A stretch of DNA of 64,000 bases from Neoarius graeffei (GCF_027579695.1 NC_083572.1:14158915-14222914), one strand, 5' to 3'. Shown: positions 34,801 through 49,800, counted from the first letter of the stretch. The notes: generated by a model from the letters alone, not told the origin. Numbers and translations: made by a program.

Positions 34801-37800
34801 CCCCACAGTCCAAAGACATGCAGGTTAGGTTAACTGGTGACTCTAAATTGACCGTAGGTGTGAATGTGAGTGTGAATGGTTGTCTGTGTCTATGTGTCAG
34901 CCCTGTGATGACCTGGCGACTTGTCCAGGGTGTACCCCGCCTTTCGCCCGTAGTCAGCTGGGATAGGCTCCAGCTTGCCTGTGACCCTGTAGAACAGGAT
35001 AAAGCGGCTAGAGATAATGAGATGAGACTAATAGCCATAATTTGTGATTAAACTGTCATCATTGACTGACTCAATATTATCAGTAAAAGTAATAAAACTA
35101 TTATTATTATTGCTGCTCGTCAGGGTGAACAGGATGACAGCAGCTTTATTTCGGTCCGTGTTTAATTTATATCGTGTGTGTGAGATGGCCAATTAGACAC
35201 TGCCTTATCATAGGATTAGTCTGGCATCCACATGCCCAAAGATGATTCACTGACTGTGCTCAAGCGTCATATGACATTTTCACAGATCGGATAATAATGA
35301 AATGATTAACACACCATTCTCAGTGGTGAATCAAGGCCATTATAATGCATCACAGGAAGACTGCTGGCTTTGAATCAGCTCCACTCGGTTTTAAATAATA
35401 AATGTTCATAAAGCAAATTTGCCTAGTCCTGCTTCTGGAGACATGCTACTGTGCAGAGATCAGTTCCAGCCTTAATTCAACCGACCTGACCTGCACGAGT
35501 TCTCCAGCGGCAGCTTATTTGATTGTGTTGATAGAATTAGTTACATTAGCGCAGGAAAGGCAGGGATTGGTCCTTGATTCTCAAAGCCACAAGTCCTTTT
35601 ATTTTTACCTTCGACTTCTCTTCATCCTCAAAGATGGCGTTCTTGGGTCTGGGAGGGGGAGGAGGGAGGGGCTTATCATCTGGAAGAGCAGGGTCCTGTT
35701 TCACAATACCTGGAAGAGAAACAAGGAACTTGTCACTTGACTATCCACGAAACATATGTTGGGACTTCCTGTGGTGGTCAAATTCAACGGGGATGAAAAT
35801 GACAAACACAGCATCGTTCTGTTTAGAATCAGAAATGTAAAGATTCTACGCTGGAGAGAATATGAAACCTTCACTGTATTGTTCTTAGTTCACCTGATCT
35901 CGCAGTGTTTGCGTTTTAAGAATTCTTGTCAGAAGTGAATGTAATTGCTCATTCATCAGGTCTTAGTAATAAGTCTGATGATTAAGATTTCAATGTAATA
36001 TAGAGATGAAAGTGGAGCAAAGAAAAAAAAACCCTGAACTTTTAAAAGTCAAACTAAGACGGGAGGGGGCAACATCCCCCTAAAATATTTTAATAACATA
36101 ACACGCAAAACCCTGCATTTTAGTACTTTTCACTAAAACAAGTTATAACTTTTAAGGCAAGGCAAGTTTATTTATATAGCACATTTCATACACAATGGCA
36201 GTTCAATGTGCTTTACAGAAACAAAAACAGTAAACAATAGAGAAATAAAATTACATAAAATAATTTTATTTTTAATCTAAAACAATTAATTAAAAGAATT
36301 AAAAGAAAATAAGAATTAAACAGTAGAACTAAAATAATAAAATGCCAAAAAGAAAAAAGGAGAAAAAGAAAAAGAAACCAGCGGAATAAAATAGAATAAA
36401 ATTAAAGTAAATTTAAAACATGCAGAGAAAGTAAAGATTATAAAAAATGTAAAAATATTAATTATTTAACAGAAAGCATCTGAAAACAGCTTGGTCTTTA
36501 ACCTAGATTTGAAGCTGCCAACAGCAGGAGCATTTTTAATGTCCTCTGGCAGTTGGTTCCATAGATGTACTGCATAGTAGCTAAAAGCTGCTTCACCACA
36601 CTTTGTTTTAACAACTGGAATTATTACATAAAATAATTTTATTTTTAATCTAAAACAATTAATTAAAAGAATTTTAAGAATTTTAATTTTATTATTTTAG
36701 TTCTACTGTTGTTTAATTCTTATTATTTTCTTTTAATTAATTGTTTTAGATTAAAAATAAAATTATTTTATGTAATTTTATTTCTCTATTGTTTACTGTT
36801 TTTGTTTTAAGCCTTTTTCTTTTATGTACATTAATGATTAACATGTCAAAAATATCACATTTAATTCCCCTAGTTAATAAGTAATTTTCAGGAGTGCATT
36901 TAGAAAACGCAGTGATTTTCCTGCCTACACAGTTCATTACTTTGAAAAAAAAAATCAGACAGTTGAAGGTAAACTCAGCAAAATCCCAAAACAGTCCTGT
37001 TAAAAAGTAAAGGTCTGTTAGAGTTTCTAAAGCTTTCAGGTTTCAATGTTGGGGACACTGAGCCTCGTTTATCAATCTTTTAGTAGAGTTGTGCGTTTGC
37101 AGAAGCTAAAGTGAACTAAACATTTCCAATTCATATTTATGCGAGTTGAAGCCAATTGTTTACATTAGTTCGTATTGTCTGTAAATTTAAACACACCAAT
37201 GAATACCACATTTCTCATGTAAATCAGGGGCGTAGCTAGGATTTTTTCAAAGGGGGGGGGGTGGGTGGGTGGGGGTGTCACTCACTGACTGGCAGCCTGA
37301 GTACATTATGTAACAAAAAATAATTACCATTGCTAGTTTTAGGCAGCTTAGAAACCAGCTCTTCCATTATTGCTGTTTCTTCCACATTTTCTTGATGTGT
37401 TCTAGAAACGGCACTAAAACTTAGCTTCGAAACCACAAAATGCAACTTTGATGGAAAAAAATATATAATAAATTGCTGACCTCGCTTCACGTCGAAAGAA
37501 GGAGGAAAGTTTTGCTTGTTTTGACATGGCGAATTATTAACACGAGGAAATACTCGTAATTCGCAACTGAAAAGACTGCAGCTACACTGGCAGCTTGAAC
37601 ATGCTTTCTAGTGCGATTGTGTTGCGCTTGCGCAGAACGGTGCCAGTCCTGTGCGCCTTAGCTCATGCACCTGAAGGCGCACGCTCCTAACGAGCTCCGG
37701 CACGCGCGCCGTTAACAAAGAACACCTGTCTTTAATCAATGAACTATGTTTGGGCTATTTAAGGACTGCGCCCATGCAAGGACGATGCGAAGTATTACGC

Positions 37801-40800
37801 CGCGTCTAGGAACGCAAAAAATCAGAAGAATAAATTTCTCTATTCGGAAAACAGGAGATTTTCAAGAGTTTTGTCAAATATCCGGATGACTTTCATCCCT
37901 GGTAATAGCAAAAAAAAAAAACAAGCAAACAAACCAATGAGACTGAAAAAAATAATACAAATACAATTTCGTGCTGTGACTGGACACTACTGCAATGCAC
38001 TGATGAACAGTCATTAAATGATTAAAAATCAATCCCTTGCTGACCGTTTTTCACCGTGACGTGTTGTCCTCAGTAGGAGAATTTTCCCTATTCCCCAAAT
38101 TAAACCAGCAGACAACCTTATACATCAAAAGGAGAGAAATTTATTCCTCCTCTGCAGCCAAAGCACAACTCAGCAATACAGCAGCTGTGACTTATCACTT
38201 TAGCTATACCGCAGAAGTGACCAGAGCAGGCGTAACTCTTCTACAGTGAGGTGTAAACAACTGAACAATTTCTCGCAGGTTACAATATAATAAACGTACA
38301 TAATTGCACAGAAAGGGCGTATACAAGTTTCTACTTCTTGTTATTAGGCTTCAGAAGGAGGTTCCCTCGAAGCTTAACCAACAACCCTGCACAGGAACAC
38401 TCCCTTATACAACCCCGACTCCAAAAAAGTTGGGACAAAGTACAAACTGTAAATAAAAACGGAATGCAATGATGTGGAAGTTTCAAAATTCCATATTTTA
38501 TTCAGAATAGAACATAGATGGCATATCAAATGTTTAAACTGAGAAAATGTATCATTTAAAGAGAAAAATTAGGTGATTTTAAATTTCATGACAACAACAC
38601 ATCTCAAAAAAGTTGGGACAAGGCCATGTTTGCCACTGTGAGACATCCCCTTTTCTCTTTACAACAGTCTGTAAACATCTGGGGACTGAGGAGACAAGTT
38701 GCTCAAGTTTAGGGATAGGAATGTTAACCCTTTCTTGTCTAATGTAGGATTCTAGTTGCTCAACTGTCTTAGGTCTTTTTTGTCGTATCTTCCGTTTTAT
38801 GATGCGCCAAATGTTTTCTATGGGTGAAAGATCTGGACTGCAGGCTGGCCAGTTCAGTACCCGGACCCTTCTTCTACACAGCCATGATGCTGTAATTGCA
38901 ACCCAATACCATCAGAGATGCAGGCTTCTGAACTGAGCGCTGATAACAACTTGGGTCGTCCTTCTCCTCTTTAGTCCGAATGACACGGCGTCCCTGATTT
39001 CCATAAAGAACTTCAAATTTTGATTCGTCTGACCACAGAACAGTTTTCCACTTTGCCACAGTCCATTTTAAATGAGCCTTGGCCCAGAGAAGATGTCTGC
39101 GCTTCTGGATCGTATTTAGATACAGCTTCTTCTTTGAACTATAGAGTTTTAGCTGGCAACGGCGGATGGCACGGTGAATTGTGTTCACAGATAATGTTCT
39201 CTGGAAATATTCCTGAGCCCATTTTGTGATTTCCAATACAGAAGCATGCCTGTATGTGATGCAGTGCCATCTAAGGGCCCGAAGATCACGGGCACCCAGT
39301 ATGGTTTTCTGGCCTTGACCCTTACGCACAGAGATTCTTCCAGATTCTCTGAATCTTTTGATGATATTATGCACTGTAGATGATGATATGTTCAAACTCT
39401 TTGCAATTTTACACTGTCGAACTCCTTTCTGATATTGCTCCACTATTTGTCGGCGCAGAATTAGGGGGATTGGTGATCCTCTTCCCATCTTTACTTCTGA
39501 GAACCGCTGCCACTCCAAGATGCTCTTTTTATACCCGGTCATGTTAATGACCTATTGCCAATTGACCTAATGAGTTGCAATTTGGTCCTCCAGCTGTTCC
39601 TTTTTTGTACCTTTAACTTTTCTAGCCTCTTATTGCCCCTATCCCAACTTTGAGATGTGTTGCTGTCATGAAATTTCAAAATGTCTCACTTTCGACATTT
39701 GATATGTTGTCTATGTTCTATTGTGAATACAATATCAGTTTTTGAGATTTCTAAATTATTGCATTCCGTTTTTATTTACAATTTGTACTTTGTCCCAACT
39801 TTTTTGGAATCGGGGTTGTAGAATCATCATATAAAAACAGTGACTGAAGAGAACACGGAGAAGCAAAACTGCCCAACACTCGGATCCCAAATGAAGCTGT
39901 ACCGTCTGTGTGCTGCATTTCAAAAGTTTTAAATATTTTAAAATCCTTTTGAATGCAATTGGGGCAAAGTTAAAAACAGAAAAACTCATTTTTAATCGAA
40001 TTAATGAACATACAGTACCATACTTCTAGTGTTTTTTTTTTTGTTTGTTTAAACGTTTGATAAACACCTGCATTTAGCATGAAACTTGCCAATAAACCAC
40101 CACTGAAGTACATGAAAATGTAATTTTTCTCAAATCCAATAACAACTTTAAGCTGATCCAAGATACTGTATTATGTTGTTTAAATATCTGCTTGAATAAT
40201 CTGATAACGATATAAATGCAACGTGTAGACATTTCTGGTTACCTTGCTTCTTCAGCATCTGATAGGCATCGGATATTTTGGTCTCTTCAGGAAACCCTAC
40301 GGTCCAACTGTACATCATTTCTAGTACTTTCTTCTTCACGGGTTCTGGAGCTCGAGAGCCCAGGTACTGTAACAGAACAGACCAATAGGACATACAGGCT
40401 ACACCTAACCGAGTCACCAATTACACAACCCTGCCGAAACACTCTGTATGACCAGAAAAAATTCTAACATCTGGGACTCATACCAAAAAAAAAAAAATCC
40501 AAGACTTACCTTTGGAGAAACCACTTTGATGAGCTCGTTGAGAAAGCGGAACTTCCCCACTTCATTATGGAACCTCTTCCCACAGTTCTTCATACATGTC
40601 TCCAGAACCTTCATACATCACACACACACACACATTACACTGTCTTTTTCAAACGTCAGTTTAAAGCCTACTGGTAATTAGCATCACCATTAAAGGAACA
40701 GTCCACCGTATTTCCATAATGAAATATGCTCTTACCTGAATTGAGACGAGCTGCTCCGTACCTGTCCGAGCTTTGCGCGACCTCCCAGTCAGTCAGACGC

Positions 40801-43800
40801 AGTCAGACGCGCTGTCACTCCTGTTAGCAATGTAGCTAGGCTCAGTATGGCCAACGGTATTTTTTGGGGGCTGTAGTTAGATGCGACCAAACTCTTCCGC
40901 GTTTTTCCTGTTTACATAGGTTTATATGACCAGTGATATGAAACAAGTTCAGTTAAAAAAATTGAAACGTAGTGATTTTCTATGCTATGGAAAGTCCGCA
41001 CTATAATGACAGGCGTACTAACACCTTCTGCGCGCTTCGGCAGCGCATCGATACGGAGCTCAGATATCAATGTGCTGCCGAAGCGCGCAGAAGGTGTTAG
41101 TACGCCTGTCATTATAGTGCGGACTTTCCATAGCATAGAAAATCGCTACGTTTCAATTTGTGTAACTGAACTTGTTTCATATCACTGGTCATATAAACCT
41201 ATGTAAACAGGAAAAACGCGGAAGAGTTTGGTCGCATCTAACTACAGCCCCAAAAAATACCGTTGGCCATGCTGAGCCTAGCTACATTGCTAACAGGAGT
41301 GACAGCGCGTCTGACTAACTGGGAGGTTGCGCAAAGCTCAGATAGGTACGGAGCAGCTCGTCTCAATTCAGGTAAGAGCATATTTCATTATGGAAATATG
41401 GTGGACTGTTCCTTGAAGAGGATAATCACAGAAATGAATCCCTCAGAGCTTTTCAGGTTTAATAAACCCCAGAAGTGCAGTATCTTACCGTGAGGGCCTG
41501 CATAGCTTCCCATTCCTGTGGCGACTGGATCTTGTGGGCCAAAAGCCTGGTGGCCAGCTGTGGACTGCGCAGAAGAGAAATCCAGATTACAAAAGCCATC
41601 AGATAAACAAGAAACATTCTGAAATGCTTCCCAAAACAGCCTAACTGGATTGAAGTGATGAGTGCTCATAAATTGGGATTATATTTGACTCGAGACAAAG
41701 GAAGGATAACGAGCTTGTGTGAATTTCTACAACCTGAGGGTAGTCACAGGTTTATATGAATACCTTTTTCTCATTATTGTTTCTATAGTAACAACTGGCA
41801 CAGGGACTTGTCTGGTGGACTTTCCACATAATCCAGGTCTAATATGAAGCAGATTTAAAAACTTGGAGGTTTATCTTTGGTAAATAACATCAATAGTGGA
41901 TATAGTGTGCTTTTTCTGTAAGAAGGCATTTATTTGACAATGATGGAAGGAAGGAGTCTCCAGTTGGGTCAAAGCTTGGGAAAGTCTTCCAGAGAGAGGA
42001 CTTTGAGCTAACACACAAAAAAAAAAAAAGAGGGTGGCAAAGGAATGACTTCTTTATAGCTGCATAATGTATCATCTGTAAACATATCTACATGATTTAT
42101 ACAGTGTTGATGCAGAAGTCTTTTACAGGAAGCTTTGCCTGCTTGAATATTGGGAAAACCTGCTCATGATTATTCTTCTGGGAAGAAGTAGGACATTTTG
42201 AAGAACTGTTTGGCTGGCTTTACTTGCTAGCAAATACAATTTTAAAAATATTTTCCTCAAAGTGTGGCTCACTGGCGAGTAAATGGCACATCGCGGACGC
42301 TCAGACATTAGGTAATGTGGTCCAGAGTGGTCAGTACTATCACTTCACAGCAAGAAGGGTTCTGGGTTCGAACCTTGTGACAGACCAGGGTAGGTTTCCT
42401 TCCGTTTATATCCACAGTCCAAAAACATGCAGATTAAGTCAACTGGCTACTCGAAATTGCCTGCAAGTGTTAATGGTTGTCTCGGTGTTAGCCGTGCGAT
42501 ACTCTGGCTCACCTGCAACCCTGACGGATAAGTGGTAAAAAGATAACGGATGGATGGAAACTCTAAAAGCAAGCTATGAACTTTAGCCTACAGGCACGAA
42601 AGTCAAATTCTACAAAAGCACTCGGACCCATTTCAAGTGGAACTCACCCTTCAGGTTCATTGCTAAGCTGCTCACAGAAAGCTTTAATGCTGTCCCAGTC
42701 GGTCTCTCTGTTTAGAGGGTTGGTCGCTTTGTCTGCAAAAACGTACAGAAAATTCACTAGATTAATCCTGCAGTCTTTTTTTAAAAACGTATGCTCAACA
42801 AACCTCTTGTTTCGAGGGCCTGGAAAGCATTACAAAGACACTATAAATGAGTGTTTAACCTTGTGAATAATTAATGTAAAAACTGTCACTGCCACATTTA
42901 AAAAAATAAATAAATAAATACAGACGCTAAAACCCTTAGTGAAAAGTGAGCACAGCACACAAGCTATATATTTGAATCCAAACCTAGTATATGCACACCT
43001 GTGTACGTTTCCCACTGTATAACATCCCCTGGGAAATTAGAAAGTGGCGTTCTCTGGTGGTTGTGATGTAGTGACTAGTCAAAGGCATGAATGTTTACAC
43101 CATTTAAAAATCGCACGGTGCATAGCTCTGTCACTTGTGCACCTCCAGTAGGGCTGCAACGATTCACCACGGTGCACCGAAAATCGCGTTCATACCTGCA
43201 GCACCGATTATCGATCCATGTAGCTGTATTTTCGGTTCGATCTGGCGACATTTTTTATTTCAATTTTAGAAAGCGATCGGCTAGAGCTTTGCTTCGAAAT
43301 AAAACGTGCAATTTGATTGGTTTGGGTCTTTGCTCTTATCTGATCAGAGTAGCCGACACTTTACATGGCAACACCGTTGCTGGGCACCAAAATGGCGGAA
43401 GCCAAGCTTAAAGGTCCTTCATCTCACCTTAAATTGAAAGTGTGGCTACGTTTTGGGTTTCGAGAAGACACGAAGGACGTTGCAACGTGCCGCACGTTAT
43501 GCTGATGTGAAGTATGAGGGAGGGTCAACTTCAAACCTCGCAAATCATTTAAAGCGAAAACACAACATGGATGTAAAACGAAGTAAGTGCTGCCGAATTG
43601 AAAACTGAAAGTGTTACAAAAGTAGTAAAACCAGATACGCGGGGACAGTTAAAACTGACTGATGCGATTTAGGCCCTGTTTACATTATTTCGAATCAGCG
43701 GATCATCAGATTAACGTTTTTAAAACGATTCGCGTGCACACAGCAACGCCAATACACGATTCGCGTGCACACAGCAACACCAATACACGGATACGCTAAT

Positions 43801-46800
43801 CACATGACTAATTAGACGGCACGTCACATGATCCCAGTGCATATCGGGCATGCGCAAGTCACTCACCACTTGCAAGTGGAAGGATGGCAAGCGAACACCT
43901 TCTCCAGCAGATAAACACACCTGGCTGTGATGTTCATGTTCTCACTGAGTTTAAGCGCCTGAAGGAGGTTGAAATGTGTAAATAAACCTCAGTGCAGCTC
44001 AGCGCTTCCTCCTGTGCTCCAAATCACTCCGCCCTGAATAGCGAGTGCCCTCTGGAGGGTGCGCACTCCGGCCCTGCGCAGCTCACAGAGCGTGCGAGTG
44101 AAGCACACGAGCAGTGATTTGGGACTGAGCCGCTGTGTGTGTGATCCCAACGCCAGCGAATCAGGAAGGTGGATGTCACAGTGACGTTGTCCAATGACGA
44201 CGTCAGCTAGAGCTCAGCACAGCGTATCCGCGTATTCTCAATGTTTACACAGCACCGGACCAGACACGATCTGGATTGAATACGTGGGCTCTGGCGGATT
44301 CCCGTTTCCCAACGTTTTAATGTGAACGGACAGTGCATCCGCGAAGAAAACGAGACAGATACGGTCTAATGTAAACTTGGCCTTACTTTACCTGTTATCA
44401 GTCAAAGTTTAGAGCCAAAGTTACAAAACAGTTTTACATGTTGCCGAGTTACGACTGTTACTTGTACTACTGTACTCACAGTACTGACTGAACTGCTCTG
44501 AATATGCATAACTATTAAATAACTCTCTTTGAAGAGGAAGGTGTTTGTGAGAGTGACTGACACTCACTACTCTGTGCTCAGGAATTCACCAAGTCAAGTT
44601 GCCAAAACATCCTTATCTTATACATTTTGTTTTAAACATTTTACACTTCCATATTTTGTTCCCTGGTCAGCATTTAGAAAGTTTTCATCTTTGCAGACAA
44701 ATTTCAATGGGATTTTGTTAATTCAAGTTTAAAATCTCAGGTTTGCTTGTCCTTTATATTTAGTTGCAGAATCGAATCGAAGGGTCTAAATCATGAACCG
44801 AATCGGTGTCTTAGTGAATCGTTGCAACCCTATCCTCCAGCGTTCAAGATAGCCGGTATCACATCATAAAATGCAACCCAATTTTGAAGAATTGCTAATC
44901 GATTTCCACAGTGTATTGCACAGAAATGTGATGCAAAAAGTTGGCCAACTTCTCGAAGAAAATAAGCATTCCTTATTTCCTAACATTCCCAGGGTAACTG
45001 GGTTAGTCAGTCGCCGATTGTCCATTGGGGGATGGATGGATGGATGGATAAATTAATAATAATAATAATAATAAAAAATAGGGCCAAATTACTCAATTCT
45101 GATTGGTCAATCAAGGAGGGCTTTTTTCCTTAACGCGGGGCCGTATTTCTGAAATGCTATTGGCTAGTTCGTTGCTTGGTTACGGTTACAAAAATTCGCA
45201 AATTTTGTCAACAAAATGGCCGACTTTGCTGACTCAGCAATGCCGCGTTTCACTATATTTGACGAAGAAATGATAAACCAATTGAAGGTGCAAGCGAAAA
45301 TGAAAATACCAAAAAAAAAAAAAAAGTATGCATTTTTGGTTTTCCGTGTTTAAGAAACGGGCCGCAGAAAGACAAATAAATGACTCTCTGGTGGCATATG
45401 AATGCTGCGAGTTAGACAAGGTGCTATCGCAGTTTTATGCAGAAGTGAGGAAAGAAAATGGGGAAAACTATGAACTAGACTCTCAAAGTAATGCAGGCAG
45501 CACTGGATCGGCATCTGAGACAAGAGAAATATCCGGGATCAATCCTGAAAGATGCTTTAGAAACTGATTCAAACGTGCAAGATAGTCTCGCGCCCTGATT
45601 GGTTCAGAAAACGTGAATGACAAATGTTGTGAACTTGAATGGCTTCCGAAATATGAATTTGGCCCTGTATATTATAAACAAGTAATCGTATGGTTCCTCG
45701 TAAAATTAAGGATTAATTTCACGAGTGATTTCAAAAAGTTTTGAAACTGCCCGAGTCGGGAAATCACTCGTGAAATTAATCCTTAATTTTACTCGGGCCC
45801 CATAAGATTACCTATACTACTACTACTGCTGCTACTACTACTACTAATAATAACAATGAGACGACGGTTTTCCATGAATGCGGTAAACGGACGGAAAACA
45901 TGGAATCCAGTATTTGAAATGGAATGTCCAAAAAGTTTATTTGCACAAATTAAAACTAAATATGGGCCGGCACGGTGGTGTAGTGGTTAGCGCTGTCGCC
46001 TCACAGCAAGAAGGTCCTGGGTTCGAGCCCCGGGGCCGGCGAGGGCCTTTCTGTGTGGAGTTTGCATGTTCTCCCCGTGTCCACGTGGGTTTCCTCCGGG
46101 TGCTCCGGTTTCCCCCACAGTCCAAAGACATGCAGGTTAGGTTAACTGGTGACTCTAAATTGAGCGTAGGTGTGAATGTGAGTGTGAATGGTTGTCTGTG
46201 TCTATGTGTCAGCCCTGTGATGACCTGGCGACTTGTCCAGGGTGTACCCTGCCTTTCGCCCGTAGTCAGCTGGGATAGGCTCCAGCTCGCCTGCGACCCT
46301 GTAGAAGGATAAAGCGGCTAGAGATAATGAAATGAATGAGATGAAAACTAAATATTTTTATCAAATAAGCCATTACGGTGTCGGACTTTGCCTTTAACTT
46401 CGTTGGGGCATTATAACTTTGAAGCATAAATAGTATTATTCATGAAATTTAGAAGTACACCAAAGCCTTTTTTAACATTACTTAGAACTTGATCACAAAA
46501 TTAGCTTTAAAATGAGGGCTCAAACAGATAACATTCCTAGCTGGATATGAGTAATGTGTAATGACCAAAAATGGGTCCTAAAGCTTGCTGTAGTAGTTGT
46601 ACAATTATATTTGCATATTAGCACAATGATATAAAGGCTCACAGCAATAAAACATTGTTGTAAACTTGCCATAAGACTCCTGCCTTTATTTTCTGTTACT
46701 TGCACATTTATTACTTAATATATATTGAAAAAAAAATGCTACACAAAATTTTGGAACTGCTACAAAAAAAAAAAAAAAGTCATCTTGAACGTTGGTATCC

Positions 46801-49800
46801 TCCTACTGCGCATGGGCGAGTTTGTATTAATGCAGCGAATACGCCAAAAACCAAAGTGTACCAAGACTTTATTCTTAGATGAGAATATTCTGGATGGATG
46901 TTGAGTGCAAACTTTATCAACTGACCGTGAAATACAAGCAAATGACAAGGAGCAAAGCCTTTTCTGTGGCTGCATCTCAAAAAAAAAAAAAAACCCTCAC
47001 ATAGTGCACTGCGTACATTCTACACAGCCTTTATGTGCTAGCGCAAACACTAAAGGAATAGAACACTTTGGGACGTGCTGTTATAACCCTGCCTCACATC
47101 ACTACTCCGCTGTTGATTACTTTTCTATAACAGCAAGTCTCGTTCTGCTTCATTCCTTACATAATACACACACGCGTAGGTCTTGCTACACTAGTTTACT
47201 ATAGACAAAGGGGTGTGTGTATGGGGTTGGGACAGTTACAATTTCTTCGTGAGGGTAAACCATGGACACCTTTTTTTTTTTTTTGGTGATGTCCTATAAT
47301 CCCGCATGAACAAATTTATTATTCAACAATAATAATCTTCTTACTGAATTTTAGATGCTGAGCAGCTTTTCCCAGTTTAATCAGATCACAAGACCTAATA
47401 TTTCACATGAGTACTACTGAAACTTCTACCAGCTTCCAACCTATAAATAAATAAATACATGTAGATCCCCAAGAATTCACTATACTGAATGGGAGGACAG
47501 AGAAAAAAAAAAAAAAAATCAACTACACATCAGTAACGCTTTACTAAACCATTACGGTTTAACCGTATAGCACTGGGTCTCATCGTAGGCATAAAAATGA
47601 TCACTCAAATTATTTTTTAATGCCATTTGAGCGAACTGCAAATAATGGTCTGCTCATGTCCAGTTACTTTGCACTTGTCAACACGGCTCAATTTCTTTAT
47701 CATTTAACTCGTCACACGATCGTTATAATATAAAAAAATTTGAATGATAAGCCAATTATCGAACTCGGTTTTCACAAAATATTGTGATTTGTTAGAGTCA
47801 CGCGAGCAATTATTTGCCTCTGCCTTTGGCATCGGCAAGTAATTAATTGCATGCTCGCCGCTTAAATCACAAGTCACAATATTTTGTTCAACCTCATCCA
47901 ATAATTGTTTATTATTCAAACACACTCAAAACAGGCAACATCAATCATGATTAGATACGTAAGTATGCCGTGTCTCTTTCAGCAAGCAAGCAAGGTAAAC
48001 AGCTCTTTCATTCCAAGCACACAAGACCGGACGTCAGAGAAGACCTCCTGGCCCTGTTACACGGTCCACCGACGACTACGTGTACACGGGTGGATTCAAG
48101 GTAAATTAATTTCGCAGCAAAACCCAGTAGCCTTCATTATGCTTTTGTTTGAAAAGTAGTCTGTGATGTAATACAGTGCTTTCTTTACTGATAGACAAAC
48201 ATTTTCCTGTAACGTTTAATTCTGTGCTGGAAAACTAATGTTTGGAAACCTAAAGTGTGTTTGTACTGGTTCCACAATGTAGAGGTCACAAAATAGAAAT
48301 CTATAAAAAAAAAAAAAAAAGTTTGTATGAAAAAAAAATAGGGTGCCTCACACTTTTGCACAGTACTCTGTGTGTGTGAGAGAGAGAGATAACATGCAGT
48401 CCATCTCGACTGGGCATCAAGTTAAAAAAACAGATGAAAGTGGAGCAAAGAAAAAAATCCTGAACTTTTGAAAGTCAAACTAAGATATTTTTTATTTTTT
48501 TAATATCATAACACGCAAAACCCTGCATTCTAGTACTTGTTTTCACATTAATGATTCTTACAATAATGATTAACATGTCAAAAATATCAAAATTAATTCC
48601 CCTAGTTAATGAGTAATTTTCAGGAGTGCATTTAGAGAACGCGGTGATTTTCCTGCCTACACAGTTCATTACTTTGAAAAATATCAGACAGTTGAAGATA
48701 AACTCAGCAAAATCCCAAAACAGTGCTGTTAAAAAGTAAAGGTCTGTTAGAGTTTCTAAAGCTTTCAGGTTTCAATGTTGGGGACACTGAGCCTCGTTTA
48801 TCAATCTTTTAGTAGAGTTGTGCGTTTGCAAGTGAACTAAACATTTCCAATTCATATTTATGCGAGTTGAAGCCAATTGTTTACATTAGTTCGTATTGTC
48901 TGTAAATTTAAACACACCGATGAATACCAAATTTCTCATGTAAATCAGGGGCGTAGCTAGGATTTTTCAGGGGGTGTGTGGTGGTGGTGTCACATACTGA
49001 CTGGCAGCCTGAGTACATTATGTAACAAAAAATAATTACCATTGCTAGTTTTAGGCAGCTTAGAAACCGGCTCTTCCATTATTGCTGTTTCTTCCACGTT
49101 TTCTTGATGTGTTCTAGAAACGGCACTAAAACTTAGCTTCGAAACCACAAAATGCAACTTTGATGGAAATATATAATAAATTGCTGACCTCGCTTCACGT
49201 CAAAAGAAGGAGGAAAGTTTTGCTTGTTTTGACATGGTGAATTAGGCCATTATTAAAAAACGTTCCGTTTCCGGTCCACCGGCCGGGTGAGTGCCGTTTG
49301 TGCGAGTGAAATTTTTTTTAACGCCAGTTTTTCGACATTTTTTTTCGGGTTCGTAAATCTAAACTCGAACTTGACATTTACGCATTCCCAGGGCTTTCCA
49401 CTAAGGCTCATACTAGCCAGCCATGACAAATAAGTAGCCAGCCGGGGGGAGTAAACACAAAATAAACTCCTGTGCACGCAGTTCCCAGGGTTAAATGTAT
49501 TTTCCACAGACCATTTATTTATTCACTTTACTCAAATACAAAGTAAAATGGCAGTAAATCTTCTTTCTTTTCTTGCGTACTGCATCATGAGGCGTTCCTG
49601 GCTTGTAAATCTCTTATTTTCAGTGCATGACACATTCACGCGACTGAGCATGCTATGAATTAACAGCGACAACGGTCTGCAGTGGGGCTTAGCCCACTTA
49701 GCACACTACTGCCTCCGCCGAGTGCGCGCGCACACCGCATGTCGGGGCGCGGATGAGTTACTCTCCCCTGATCAACGGTTCAGTTTGACATTATTGTCAG

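Larger units (their letters stand above)
43149..44832 (+). mobile_element. hAT element with nested PIF MITE
   Basis: Flanks ACCTCCAG (43141-43148) and TCCTCCAG (44833-44840) match at seven of eight positions. Termini TAGGGCTGCAACGATTCACC and TAGGGTTGCAACGATTCACT (minus strand). Confidence 0.88.

Noticed and set aside
40912-41206. two identical-looking 74-codon frames on opposite strands
   Set aside because: They are the same text read from the two arms of the 720-bp palindrome.
45914-46312. 132-codon + strand frame
   Set aside because: Lies in a full-length SINE; the same peptide recurs at 34773 and 61654 because the SINE does.
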